Under the pieces are notes generated by a model. It was not told the origin of the DNA and did not search any database. It saw only the letters and a list, made by a program, of their open reading frames with translations. A stretch of DNA of 64,000 nucleotides, taken from contig NC_052138.2 in NCBI RefSeq assembly GCF_016086655.4, positions 31,197,403-31,261,402 on the forward strand. Reading direction: 5' to 3'. The position numbers were made by a program, and so were the translations under genes. Origin of the DNA: Lepeophtheirus salmonis. Its lineage: Eukaryota; Arthropoda; Copepoda; Siphonostomatoida; Caligidae. Positions 23,991 through 35,779 of the stretch are shown here, piece after piece (the first letter of the stretch is position 1; the number at the start of each line of letters is the position of its first letter).

Positions 23991-25666
23991 TTTTGACGTC
24001 ATAAATTTATGAATCCCTATTGTTTCTAAAAAAAAAATCCCTTCATCCTTTATATCTCCCCTATAAATTCTCACATGCTATACAAAAAGCATACAGGAAT
24101 TAGAATCCCTACTCTGAACATAAAATTGATGAGCAAGAAAGGAATTGGGAGTTTGGATAATTATCAAATTTATCAAAAACTCTGATAAAATACATAAATA
24201 AAAGCATACATGTATGATTCGTCTGGGATTGCTGCAATTAAAATAAATACTTATGAGAGTCCAATATGTCCATTAATTTTTCAAGTAGGAACATGAAAGG
24301 GAGATTACATTATCCAGTTAATTTGTCTTGGATTGCAGCAATTCAAATGAACACTTATAAGAATTTAATCTGTTCAAATAAAGCCAAATAAGTGACATTA
24401 TATAACTAATTTGACATATTACTTTGGTCATATTTTGAAGTACCTATAGCCCATAAGTATTATATTGAAGCATTGGATATTATGCAGGATAAAATTTTAA
24501 GCGATCTTCACTTTAGCCAAGTTAGGAGTTGGTCAGTTTATTGACATGGGGGTGAAAAGGGTTAATTTACAAAGGGTATTATAATAAAAAATTTATTTGT
24601 GATAAAAAAAAACATATACAAAAAATATAAAAAAATTATGAATCATAAATTTGTTTTAGCTACATACTGCGAGTATCGTTACGTAGAGATCTGTTAATAG
24701 TTTACTGTTTGTGATTTGCCGAACTTTAGCAATTGGTATCTTTAAAATTTGTTTGTTTTTTCTTCAAAGCAGGCCTAACTGTGGGAGTATCACTCCCCGC
24801 AATACTCCTTGAGGAGTAATTCTGACAAACTTCAACTTTTTTATATCAAACCCAGGAGGCTACCTCCAAAAAATTTTAACTTGGATTTGCTTATTTTATT
24901 GATAAATATATTTGGGTTTTTTAATCATTTTTCTAGAATAAATTAGGTACTTTTACATTCGATTTAAATGGATAAATATAAGTTATACATAACATTATTT
25001 ATTTGAATTTTTAAATTATTTAATAGAGAAGAATATACGCTACCAGGATTTTGTGTCCAAATGCGACCCCCCATTTGTCCGTGGAACGGTCAGGCAGATA
25101 CTAGTATTTATGTACATAAGTAAGTAAAAATTTGATTAAGGAGTATGCATTGCTGCATCATCTCAAAAGCAATCTTGAACAATAATCAAGAAAGATATGT
25201 ATAAACTTCATAAATTTAAAGGACCCCATATTAAGCTTAGTTTTTTTTTTTTTTTAATATACCGGTGGATAGTATATTTGTCCTCTATGGTCATTACAGC
25301 TAAGCGGCTCTCCTTCCAAACAAATTTTAGAACGTCAGGATTACCACGTTACTTTTCGGTTTATTTTTGACATACAAACTGAACATATATATTCACTTCT
25401 AGCTTTAGTTGTAGGAGTATATGTTGGTAGGCATAATTTAAATTCTACATAAATAGGCATTATTTCCAGGTATATATAATGCGCTTATGTCCATTTTGAT
25501 CTATTTTTATTAGTTTAAACAACAAGTTAAATTATTTTTTATCGTTAATCCATTTTCATAAGTCGTCTTAATAGATATATACATGAACAGTCATCAATAT
25601 TTCAAATATATTATGGATATATCGATAATATTTATGGAAACATTTGATTCTGGCAGAACAACAGGG
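23991..25666. other. Intergenic with a degenerate direct repeat
   Basis: Two imperfect copies of about 60 bp begin near 24211 (CTGGGATTGCTGCAATT) and 24324 (CTTGGATTGCAGCAATT), 113 bp apart. A perfect TGACGTCA sits at 23994-24001. A poly-T run is at 25242. A segment near 25330-25390 (CAGGATTACCACGTTACTTT) resembles 27697-27745 and may be a further dispersed repeat. No coding sequence recognised. Confidence 0.4.
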
Positions 25667-26393
25667 CCGTCCACAGGATTATATATTATTATTATTTATT
25701 TATTTTTGAAGAGGAGGGGGGAAGGGAGTTTTTGGAATTAAAAAAAGAAAAAAATTTGGAAACAAAATTAGAAAAATTAAATTTCAAATATTACATTTTT
25801 GGAAAAAAAAAATTCAAAAATTCACAGCTACTAATAAAAATAAATTGTTTGCTAAAGAATTTCAAATATTACATTTTTGGAAAAAAAAATTCAAAAATTC
25901 ACAGCTACTAATAAAAATAAATTGTTTGCTAAAGAATTTCAAATATTACATTTTAGAAAAAGAAAATTCAAAAATTCACAGCTACTAATAAAAATAAATT
26001 GTTTGCTAAAGAATTTAAAAAATTCATAGCTAGGGTGAAAAAGTTAAATTTTTTGGGAAAAAATTTCAAAAATCCACAGCTGTTCACAATAAAATTAATT
26101 TTTTGTTAAGCAGGCTAAAATGATACATTTCAAAACTTAAGCTTTTAAAAAAAAATTCACAGCTGTTCTAAAAAATTAAAATTAATATTCCAATATAACA
26201 TTTTTAGGAAAAAAATAATTAAATTTATAATTCAAAAATCCATAACCATTCACAGAATATTTGATTTTTTTCCAAAAAATTTGAAAAATTTAAAAATCAA
26301 ATATTAAAGTACCTATTCAAAAGAAAAAATTCATAAATTTTGGGGGAGGGGCTGCAGCCCCTCCAGCCCACACCGTGGGGACTCCACTGAAGA
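25667..26393. mobile_element. Non-autonomous element carrying a 77-78 bp satellite
   Basis: The ends look like imperfect inverted repeats: CAGGGCCGTCCACAGG on the left and, read in reverse from about 26388, CAGTGGAGTCCCCACGG on the right, next to a G/C-rich palindromic block GAGGGGCTGCAGCCCCTC near 26344. The interior is a tandem repeat. Units begin near 25781, 25859, 25936 and 26013 (periods 78, 77, 77), the first three nearly identical, followed by diverged units to about 26340. Each unit contains TTCACAGCT. No coding capacity. Confidence 0.65.
25781..26340. repeat. 77-78 bp tandem repeat array
   Basis: Three near-perfect units followed by three or four diverged ones; every unit includes CAAATATTACATTTT, an A-run, and CAGCTACTAATAAAA (or a variant). 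The A-run length varies between units. The gradient from perfect to diverged units suggests recent amplification from the left end. Confidence 0.85.
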
Positions 26394-26992
26394 CTTTTTT
26401 TTTATTTTAAATAGTGGAACGAAGTTGCTCAATGGATAACACGATAGGAATATGATTTTCTCTATTTGCGCTCGGTCGTTCCTAGAGAAGTAAAATACTC
26501 TTTGTGATTGGACTTCATAGACATTTCATTTGTCAGATGGTGTAAATGTAATACTATACTGTTTACTTTTACTTAATCAGGAGTTTTAATTGCAAATCCT
26601 TGCTGTACTCTGGGTAGACTTGGTAATCGACATCGTAGTAATTATTGCCATTGTCCTTGCGTATTTCCTTCTCTCCTCCTCACGTTGTTACCCTTATTGC
26701 ACCACGCAACGTTCCATCAACAAAGAAACAGGAAAAAAAGCAAGAAATTATCAGGTAGTTAGCCAAATAAGTCAATCATACCAACTGCTATTTATTTCTT
26801 AAGTACTCCCAGACTATAACTGTTGTATTAAATGAATTACATACACGGATATATATTCCCTAACATTAAAATCTTACATAGTATTTTATTTGAAAATATA
26901 TTATAAATAATATTGTTTGCTAATATTTGATTAAAAATGCAGCTATACCTTAGCATTTGTGTATGATAGCAAAAATTTCTTCATAGAATAAC
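26394..26992. other. Intergenic, nothing recognised
   Basis: A 70-codon hydrophobic frame at 26590-26802 has no recognisable domain; I treat it as chance. Confidence 0.4.
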
Positions 26993-26994
26993 TA

Positions 26995-27438
26995 GGTTCG
27001 GGCAGCAAAACAGGTACTGTTAATTAATGTTTATATTCTCATTACTATGAAAAGATTTAGTGATTATTTTTTGATATTCTGTTTTAGACGTCATAAACAA
27101 ACTATACTAATCATTTAGTCATCATGAGCAAGCAAGTTCTCAGTTCTCCTAGATGCTGGAGTTGATATTATGAAGATTAAGGACATTGTTAAGTGTTCTG
27201 GGAGCCTGCATTTTAAGTAGGCCAAGAGGGAAAAAAAATGGAGAAGACATCTCCAGGATACACAATGACAATTGACTGTGATTGATAATTAAGGGTGCCA
27301 TATTGAGTGAAAAAAGTTTTGCCAAAACTTTGTTTACATCTTTTGTTAACAGTATTATTTTTGCTTATAATTGAAAATATAAAACTATTGATGTATTTTT
27401 AAATCCATTTCTTGAGTCCACGCTTTGCTACCCTACCC
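26995..27438 (+). mobile_element. Short deletion derivative of the 10.3-kb Tc1/mariner family (family B)
   Basis: Left end TTCGGGCAGCAAAACAGGTA and right end, in reverse, GGGTAGGGTAGCAAAGCGTG are inverted repeats and match the start of the element at 10330. The first 260 bp follow that element closely, including the transposase N-terminal region (AAGTGTTCTGGGAGCCTG), then the rest of the gene is deleted and unrelated AT-rich sequence leads to the right end. At about 445 bp it is a MITE-like relative of the long copy. Confidence 0.75.
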
Positions 27439-27929
27439 AAAATATTACATAAACGACGAGGGATCAAGAAAAAATGTAATTCCTGTCCTTTTTGAAATGG
27501 AGCATATGTATGGAATAACATATTACTTTGTTTATTTATAAAAAAGAATAAATTATGAAATAGCCATGACGTATCAAGCGAGACGAGGGAATAGACAGCT
27601 GACAAAAAAATTATTTATGTGTTAGTGAATTAAGGCTGTGTCTTCCCCTATTAATGCTAATTATAGCTTATTTCTTCCAGACATTCCTCAAATTGTCAGG
27701 GTTACCATGTTGATTTTCGGTTTCTTTTTTTAACATGCACATTATACACAAGCTCACTGGTGTCATCAATGTATGTGCAAGACCATCTCTAGAATTTGAG
27801 GGGAAGGGGGGAAGGTTTGTTGTTGATAATTATAACAGAATGTTAGCAACCAAATTTTGACAAAAATATTCCTTTTTTGCCGAAAACGAGGTCTTTTAGA
27901 CAATTTGAAAACGACATTTTAGTCAATTT
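27439..27929. other. Intergenic, dispersed-repeat fragments
   Basis: The stretch 27690-27760 (GTCAGGGTTACCATGTTGAT, then TTTTTAACATGCACATTATA) resembles segments near 25340, 38435 and 39052, suggesting a low-copy dispersed repeat. No coding sequence. Confidence 0.4.
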
Positions 27930-28165
27930 GGGCTTAGTCTTAGGACTGGTTTGATCAGATCTCGGGACCAGTCCTTTGAACGGTCAGTACATGAACTGAT
28001 GAAAAGAAGAAGAAATAAAGTTCAGTGACGTCATGAAGGAACACACTTTATAAGTTTTAGGACTAATATGATATGCAAGACTGAACTTTACTGAACCCAG
28101 ACTGAACTGGACGGGACTGTAGTCTTCAGTCCTAAATAAGGACCGACACAACACTGGTTGAGAAT
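27930..28165. repeat. Dispersed repeat D, copy 1 (CRE-containing)
   Basis: Shares with 35780-36040 the order GGACCAGTCC-like start, TACATGAACT, an A/G-rich tract, GTGACGTCAT, AGACTGAACTGGACGGGACT, TCAGTCCTAAATAAGGACC and ACACAACACTGG. Many internal short inverted segments (CAGTCC/GGACTG) suggest a foldback, non-autonomous element. It contains a perfect TGACGTCA at 28026-28033. No coding capacity; the overlapping minus-strand frame is just the repeat. Confidence 0.75.
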
Positions 28166-31100
28166 ACATTTGTACAGGATATTACCAAATATTTTTAACT
28201 CCCTACATCCTAACAAATACAAATCCCCTTAATTCAAATCATCCGCATTTCAAAACCATTCAATATTTGTATTCAAAAGTAAACAAATACATTTAAAAAT
28301 AAATTGTTAATAGAAAAAGGATTCGATCAAAGTAGAAACTTCATTGAAAGAAAAACTAACTAATTATTTTAACTATGAAACTATATTGCATGATAGATAC
28401 TGTATGTAATAATTTGTATTTGCATTGAGCACAAATAAATAATTTAAAGGCATAAACGGAGTTTAAGGTAGAGCAAACTCTTGTGCCTCTCAAGGTTTAT
28501 GATATAGAGTGGTCCAAAATGAGAGTGCCATCCAAAAAAAAAAAATTACTCAAAAATTAAGGTTTTTAATAAAAATAGGTACAGTAAAAAAAATCCATTA
28601 TTTTTTATTGATTTTTTTTATTGTATTCATTTTAATCTCCTTGACAATCAAAATAATGCTTACGTGACGTTTTGACTATAAGGACAAATGATTACTTCTT
28701 TCTATAGACAGGAGATCAGCTGAATGAAAGAACTCATATTGGTCCTGTAGAACTCACAAAAACAATAAAGACTTTAGACTCCTTGTAGGCCGAAAGGGTG
28801 CTCTCTTGGAATTCCACTTTCCCGTCGGTCCTTCCTTTATTAGGCTCATACGAGCCCGTTAAATAATAATATAAGGTTACGTAGTAATGAAGAACCTTAA
28901 AAATCTGATCACTTCACCTCATTCGGACAACTAGAGGTTAGGAAACCCTCCTTAATTATCCACAACTTCTTGGTAAGAGGTCGTGCAATCAAGCAACGGC
29001 AAAAATCACATCCCAGGGCTACATTGAACATGATCTTGGAAGAATCCAGGAGCCATACATCCCAGATGTGTAATTTGGTAATATCCTGTACAAATTCTCT
29101 TCTAAATAATGCAGGAAGCATTCTGCAAGACCCCTACACAAACTCGAAACAAAAGTAGTTTCGCTTTAAATTAGCATCAGGGTCCTTATTTATAAATAAT
29201 AAGACCTCAAACCCACTTGAGAAATAAAATCCAAGTAGAGTCATCTCGCCGTCTATTCTGTGATATACTTGCCCTAGGGTAGGCCCTCTCTGTTAGGCAG
29301 CAGAATGCTTAGTGTTCAGCACTTTTGGAGTGCGACTGGCTCATAATGATGGTGTATCATATTTGACTTCCTACTATTAATTTCTGAACATAAACAGAGA
29401 AGTAACTGTTCCACGCTACTCTTAGTAAAAATATTAGAAAATTATATTAACATGATGATCCTTCTTTGATACACAGCGTCTGTTTTATTATCTGATTAAT
29501 TTTATATTATTTATTTTACATACACACGATAGCTTGGTCGTGCTTTCCCTCTTGTTTCTTTGATATACATATATATATTCTTAATATTTCACATAGGAGT
29601 TTTTGAAGTTTGAAAAAAAGTTGTACCTTTATAAATTGTAGTAAAAAAAACCCAAAAAAACCTGTTAAATGTGGGGTATTTTCTTATTGTTGGTGTCCAT
29701 CTTTGACGACCGCCAAAATTAATAATGATTCCAAATTTTTTAATCGAAAATCTTATCTTTTTAACACCATCTAGCTTAGACTGACTGTACTTATACAACG
29801 CGGGATACACATTACAAAAGTCATCCATTGGAAAAATAATGTATTCCTTTTTACTATACCTATTATGTATCAATACTTTTTTTACAGGTTAAATATTGTC
29901 CAACAATTGGCCAATATCCCATTCAATGTGAATGTCCTTGTTCTAAACAACATGGTGGAGATGTTTTGTCTCTGACTTACAGCTAGTACGCACAACTTCT
30001 ACCGGAATTTTTGTCCCACGAAATAAGTTGTTTTCTATAGACTTGCACAACCTTTCATACGAAAATTAGTCACAAAACAAGTTGTTTGGTAGCCCATTCT
30101 TCCTAACTATGGAGTGACAAAAGTCAAGAAAACTAAGATTAGGTGTTGAAACGTCCTCGAAATTGTCTTTACACTATTCTCATACCTTTATTTGGTTAAC
30201 AAAATCTCTGAACAAAGTACTTTCAGTTTAATTGCGTTAATGTTAATGGGCCACTAATTCTGGTCCACGCAGTATAATATAATATATACCCAGTAAATAA
30301 ATAATAACAAATAGGCTCGGACTCTTGTACAAATTTCAAACTCTTTCCTCCTCTACAGCACACATTTTAAATTCGACCTGTACATTACCTAACAAGTTTC
30401 CTTAGTCAATATTTTTTGCTCTCCTGTATTTGAATATGTATCTATAAGCTGATAACATTCAGTCATGGAATTATAGATAAATGAAAGTATATTAGAGTCA
30501 TTTCTGGTTTCCTTTTGTTCCTAATTGAGTTATAGATCCTTCTTCTTTAAAACAAAACAACAAAAAAGTGCTTAGTACATCATTTGTATTTAAATAAATT
30601 TTTATTTGCAATCCTAAGGAAATAAACATATTTAACGATATTCGAGGTAAATAATTAGTTATTTTTTAGCCTATGTAGTGATACGAATAGATGGACCCAA
30701 TTCTGTAGGACTTGCGTCCATTTGACGCCTTTGTTTACATGATTAAATAAAAGCCACATTAATATTGTATTTGTTACGGGCAATCTGCAAAAAGCTTTCA
30801 TTCTAGGGTGTATTATAATATATTAAAAGGGGTCCTTGATGCACAGGATAGTGGTAATGATAAGTTTTGATCCCCCTTAGGGACCAGTTGTCTACCTGCA
30901 CAACCTGATGGCTGAGGTATATTTTGCAAATAAAATAGAGTATCTCGTGACAATTTTTTATCATTCAATAGTTTGATTTTCTGAATACAATATAAATTGG
31001 AGTGAAAATGCACAAGATTATCAAATTGCTTGCAAGGAAATTGTATCATATTCAAATCCTTAATGATCAAATTGCTAGCATTGAATTGTTGAATAATCGA

Positions 31101-32179
31101 ATAAGCCATAATTATGTTACCTGACATTGTAAATGAACGTAAAATGACCACTCTATTGGAAATTGAGTGTAAATTGACTGGACATGTAGCACATTGCCGG
31201 AGTCTTTTTCAAAATGCCCGATTTTCCACATTGCCGTAACATTTATACAGTCAAATCCAAATAGGTATAATAAATTCGGATACAAGCAAATTAGGCTTAT
31301 TAGTTTCAATAAGATTCAAATTGCATAAATTACTTTGCATAGAAGAAATATGAAGTTGAAAGTCTGCATAATGTCAACTTTTCCCCCCTTTTTTGGTATT
31401 AATGCACATAGGACTTCATGCGGATGACGAAATCCCATGTGGATTTATCCTTTTTATAGGTACAAATCGTAAGCTGGGGTCGACATTTTTGCTATGTATA
31501 TTTATTTTTAAATACATTTGGCATTGCCTTTTAATCAATACGGATACATACGATGAGTGCCCCCAAAAAACTCAATCACTGAAAGATAAGCTAAAAGTTA
31601 TCGATACTCTCTTAATAATAGGATCTAATCAAACAAGGATTGTCTCGAAATAAGAACTTTCAAAATTACTTATTTACATAATTATCCGAAGTATTTTTGA
31701 TTTTTTATATGTATTTCGAATAAATGAAAAATCTGGATATAGTCAACTTTTCATCTGGAAAATAACAGTTTCCAGCAATAAGTCCTAAGATGCTTCAAGA
31801 ACAAATTAAAAAGTTAAGGTGATAAAATGTAGTTTTAACAGAATTAGGAAAGAGTTTCACATAATTTTGGGTTCAGTAAATCCCACTTCACTTAGGAACA
31901 AAAAAGAAAAATTGACTCATTTGGGAAAAAGAAAAATGCCGTACTTTTTCCAAATATCTAGATTCCATGACTCAGTTATTGCTTAGAAAATCGGGCCTTT
32001 TTAAATTAAAATTGGATAAATAGTGAAGTATTTTTTCCCCTTCACTATATTCATGCCGGTGACAAAATATATATATAAATTTGAACCTAGGTTAAGGCCA
32101 CCAAGATCCATAATGAATGGTTCTGGAGAATACTTTATTTTACAAAAACTTAGCATAAGACAATTTTGAATATTTTTTA
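28166..32179. other. Intergenic with one unidentified repeat-like block
   Basis: The block 28500-29350 is less AT-rich than its surroundings and begins with AGAGTGGTCCAAAATGAGAG. Both strands carry 60-70 codon frames overlapping at 28909-29158, as decayed transposons do, but no catalytic or DNA-binding motif is readable. The frames at 29589-29873, 30813-31151 and 31393-31653 show no recognisable family. No RNA gene seen. Confidence 0.35.
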
Positions 32180-32290
32180 TTTGATATGCCTTCCTCCTGC
32201 TTTAAGGAAAGCCTCCACTCGGGACCTGAAACCTTTAATGGACTTTGAGACGTTACAAAGGGCCTTGGCTAGATAATACTTTATTTTTAT
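32180..32290 (-). pseudogene. Tc1/mariner transposase C-terminal fragment
   Basis: The minus-strand frame reads LCNVSKSIKGFRSRVEAFLK then AGGRHIK and stop. This is the characteristic C-terminus of Tc1-like transposases (FRxRLEAxIxAxGGHIE). Upstream residues in the same frame (to about 32395) no longer resemble the family. It is a 3' fragment only. Confidence 0.75.
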
Positions 32291-32689
32291 ATCTTTTAGA
32301 AATGAAGTACTTTTAATAAAAATATTTGTAGCTGTATTCATAAAAGCAAGTTCAAAAATGGTGCACCTCACATTTTCAACGAAGTATAGCGACATTTTTA
32401 TTTTATTTTGTTACAATATGTTAGAAAAATAAGAGTGGGATGTATGTGCGAATTTAGAGACTTCTAAGTCCTTTTTTTGTGAAAATATCATATGACGTAG
32501 GCATTATTGAACAACAATTAAAGAGTTTCTTTCGTAAAAAAAAAAATCTGCCATACCTTTTTTGCGTGTTAATACTTAATAGTTAAGTAATGGTGAGTGA
32601 ATATATGAGGGAATTTTGAGACTTATAGATTCATTATTTATTTGAAAAATGTCATTTCAATAGGAAGAGTTGCTCAAATTCGGAAAAAG

Positions 32690-33215
32690 GTTAAACCTTT
32701 GGCATTAATGGGTTAAGATGGCGATAAGTGTCGAAACTATCAGGCGGATTAAAACGTTCACCAAGAATGGGAGACATCATTTTGTTTTACTAACGTTGGC
32801 AACAAATATGTGCATCTGATCTGTGGGGCAGCGTGTCGGTCGGTAAAAGGTGTAATTTCACCTAAGTCTACGGCAAATTTTCACGGGCCTTTCCTGCGGG
32901 AGGCAGTCTACGAAAAGACTAGATAGCGGAGCTGAAGGCATCGCTTCAACGGTAACAATCTCTGTTTACCAAGCCGGCGAAGAAGGCCCATTTAGCAACA
33001 AAGGCTTCATTTAAAGGGGGAAAAGCCATCAACTGATGGTGGAATCGTATATGAGGCCGCAATGGCTGAAACGCTGTTCAGGGATCTCAAAAATAAAAAC
33101 GAAATTTTGTCTGATATTGCCAATGTACAGCTTAGTGCCAATACCATAGTAAGGATAGTATCTGAGCTGTTTGTGGATGCGGTAAAAAACATAAACGGAC
33201 ATAAATAGGTGTAAA
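32690..33215 (+). pseudogene. hAT-like (ZBED5/FAM200/GTF2IRD2-type) transposase remnant
   Basis: Plus-strand pieces in the family order: a region resembling CNxCGxxxxxKxxxxxRHF (GNKYVHLICGAACRSVKG), ELKASLQR followed by QSLFTKPAKKAHLATKASFK, and in another frame VYEAAMAETLFRDLKNKNEI then SDIANVQLSANTIVRIVSEL. The last two are the conserved block just before the catalytic domain of this hAT branch. Stops and frameshifts separate them and the catalytic domain itself is absent after 33215. Confidence 0.75.
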
Positions 33216-33884
33216 TGGTTATATATTCGGTATGATGAGTCTGTGGACCGCAGTGATACAGCCCAGACATACACAAAAAGCATAGTTTTTACGAAATTAT
33301 TTAATTCCAATATCAAACCAATCATAGGCCTCTTTTTTGTGATTGATCCTTTTTCTTAAACTATTTTGCATCATGACATTTTTTCCTAAACCATTCCGTA
33401 ATGACATAGTTATAACCATTCATACTGTTGTTTCTATCTAATGACCTGTGAAGAATTAATGTAACTAAGGATACATAAACAACTCTGAACGTCATCTAAT
33501 TTTTATGATCCCATTTGTATTGTATTGCTCTAGGTATATACCTATTACCTGTCCATGTTATAATGTATATCGATTCATTCTTTGCATTTATGTGTTTAAA
33601 CTATTATTTAATTACTCTCTCCTTCTATCTCTCTTGTTAGTATCTTACAAAGTAGATAATAATTATAATTAATATATTTTTGTATTGAATTGATATATTT
33701 TATATTACACACTACGATACGTATATTTCATAAGTTATGCATGCGTAGAAGAAATTTCAAATCCATCATTTCATAAATTAAATCTCTATTTCACATCATG
33801 AGTTTCAACCTCTCATTTTAATTTTATAAGAAAATAATTAGAGTTGTAAATTGGGAGGATTTTTCGTTTATAAAAACATCCAAA
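33216..33884. other. Intergenic, nothing recognised
   Basis: AT-rich sequence; the overlapping minus-strand frames at 33007-33325 are shadows of the hAT remnant. Confidence 0.45.
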
Positions 33885-34105
33885 AATAAACGGACAATTT
33901 CAAGAATGATTGACTTTGATGGATTATGAGCTCGTGCGGCACTCACTTTGCATACAGCTTTCACATGTCCAACACGTTCCTTTGATAGCGGTAGAGTCAT
34001 CTTCAATCGACAATCATTCAAAATTCAATTTAGAAAACCATTTTTCGACGGTTGATTTCCCTGGTGCAGAGTCCGAATAATGTTTATCAAACCATGGCTT
34101 CTAAA
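33885..34105 (-). pseudogene. mariner transposase N-terminal remnant
   Basis: On the minus strand 34100-34040 reads KHYSDSAPGKSTVEKWFSKL, the second helix-turn-helix of mariner transposases. Further down (about 33985-33960) SKERVGHV fits the next conserved block. The intervening segment is shortened and the rest (LFLDVF) no longer matches. N-terminal fragment only. Confidence 0.68.
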
Positions 34106-34486
34106 GCATTTATTTTTTTTAACAAAAAGGATTGCTTTATTAATACAAGAAATTATATTAGCTACAAGCATCAATGAGGTGAAGGAAATGACCCTTCGTC
34201 CCTCTCCGTATCATGTAAGGATATAGGCAGGAATTACTTCATTTTAGTACTACAAGGACTTACACTTATGACCTAAGATATTCAAAATGCTATCCGCCGG
34301 TTTGCTAAAATAAAAAGAAACCCAACAATCAACGTTATAGGGAAATTTGTAGACTCAACTTTAATGTATACTGATGAATGAGGCCACTACACATTTTCGT
34401 CGAGGTTTTTATCAATAAAACCGACAGAGTACAATCAATATAACAAAACAAATATTAAGATACAATACTATAATCATATCTACCTA
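34106..34486. other. Intergenic, nothing recognised
   Basis: AT-rich with no gene; ends at the inverted repeat of the next element. Confidence 0.45.
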
Positions 34487-35377
34487 AAGGGAGCGGGGAT
34501 CAAATTGTCGCCAAAATATTTTTATACAAAAAACAACACAAAATATACATTTTTTAACTTTTTTATTGAAAATCAAAACTATGACAAACATATAGATATA
34601 GAGTAGCCATTCATTCCATATAATCACCGTTGGCATCAATAACAGCCTCAATACGGCCTCTGAATCAACCACAGGCTCTTCTGACCATCTCATTGTCCAT
34701 GTTGCCGACTACTTCCTTGATGGAGTCCATCAGGCTGGCCTTGGTGCTATGGGGATGTCTGTTGGTATGTCTCTCGACATAGCCCCAGACAAAATAGTCC
34801 AAAGGATTAAGGTCGGGAGAGTTAGAGGCCACAAATCCTTGGTTACGACGTCATAATAGTTCTCGGTTAACCACTGCATGGAGATTTTGGACACATGGCA
34901 GGGTGCTGAGTCATGTTGCCACACCCAGGGCCTGTCTCCGGCCTTCATGGACCTGGTAGGTTCATCCTCAACCATCTTCTTCACCTTGTCGACAAAGTCA
35001 GTGTCCCTGACCTTCCTGTCGGCGCTCTCCTCCTTGGGTGCCCTCTTTATCGTGGCATCAACATCCCAGGTGTCCTCTAGCTTCTTACAGATACGCTGAA
35101 CAGTCCGTAAATTCACTCCTAAGGTTGAAACAATCGTTGAATTGGAGATTTCACCTCCATTATTAACCAATGCCATGACTACGGCGGACCTCGAAAGCTC
35201 CTCGTTCCACTTATAGCTCTTTATCTCCTCATATGATGAAGGCATGATGCTAACTGAACTACGTATCGTCAGCTGACGAGAATAGCTTTCCTATTTGGTA
35301 ACCGGTTTTTTATTTGATTATGTCGTCCTCAAGTTATCAAGGTTTAAAGTAGGCGAAAATTTGATCCCCGCTTCCTG
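34487..35377 (-). mobile_element. Tc1-like deletion derivative with both ends and a long open frame
   Basis: An 891-bp element. Left end AAGGGAGCGGGGATCAAATT and right end, in reverse, CAGGAAGCGGGGATCAAATT are inverted repeats of about 25 nt; TA at 34485-34486 and 35378-35379 is the target duplication. A full Tc1-like unit would be about 1.3 kb, and the missing 400 bp come from the middle of the transposase gene. The remaining minus-strand sequence is only lightly decayed, which suggests recent activity of the family. Confidence 0.87.
34730..35245 (-). CDS. Truncated Tc1-like transposase: DNA-binding domain fused to half a catalytic domain
   Basis: A 171-residue open frame inside the 891-bp element. 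Residues about 1-95 form the N-terminal helix-turn-helix region (SRSAVVMALVNNGGEISNS, NLRTVQRICKKLEDTWDV) ending at DFVDKVKKMVEDEPTRSMK. The frame then continues in register at GDRPWVWQHDSAPCHVSKIS, the second catalytic Asp region, so the first catalytic Asp block is cleanly deleted. After VTKDLWP the frame drifts (LTLPTLILWTILSG where PPNSPDLNPLDYFVWG is expected), so the third acidic residue is lost through a small frameshift; the original frame then continues towards FRGRIEAVIDAN near 34640. It cannot catalyse transposition but might bind the element ends. Confidence 0.72.
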   Translation of the reverse strand: MPSSYEEIKSYKWNEELSRSAVVMALVNNGGEISNSTIVSTLGVNLRTVQRICKKLEDTWDVDATIKRAPKEESADRKVRDTDFVDKVKKMVEDEPTRSMKAGDRPWVWQHDSAPCHVSKISMQWLTENYYDVVTKDLWPLTLPTLILWTILSGAMSRDIPTDIPIAPRPA

Positions 35378-35779
35378 TATATTCATAATAGTTATTTTGA
35401 ATCCTCACTATAGATCCTCTTCATATTCCATAAATAATTATAAATTACTCATTCTAAATAGAAGATACTAAATATAATTAAAGAAAAGAGTAAAGATCCA
35501 CAAGATCCAATATTCAGAGCTGTATTTGAGTCCACTTTTCAGTGTTCAAGTAAAGGCTGAGTTCTCATACTCTGCGTCTTTCTGGTTCTGAGTCCAAGTT
35601 ATCATGCTCCGGGTACATGAGAAAATAAATAATGTCTGGATCTACCTGTAGTATCGTCTAAGGCATGAAAAGTTCCAATTTTTGTCGAGGTTATCATCAA
35701 TCAAACCTACATAGTACAACCAATATAAGAATATATGCGCGCATTTTTACATCTCTGCCTATTATAGTAATGTGACTTT

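Noticed and set aside
25781..26340. CRISPR-like array
   Set aside because: Units are contiguous 77-78 bp tandem repeats with no spacers, in a eukaryotic genome.
28909..29158. Overlapping frames on both strands, possible transposase
   Set aside because: I tried Tc1, mariner and hAT motifs in all frames; none of the catalytic or helix-turn-helix patterns appear. Left as an unidentified repeat-like block.
29589..29873. 94-codon minus-strand frame
   Set aside because: Lys/Phe/Ile-rich composition as expected from AT-rich DNA; no domain recognised.
30813..31309. Two overlapping minus-strand frames (112 and 65 codons)
   Set aside because: No family resemblance and no splice signals linking them.
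33007..33325. Two minus-strand frames of about 90 codons
   Set aside because: Antisense of the plus-strand hAT remnant, which has matching conserved blocks.
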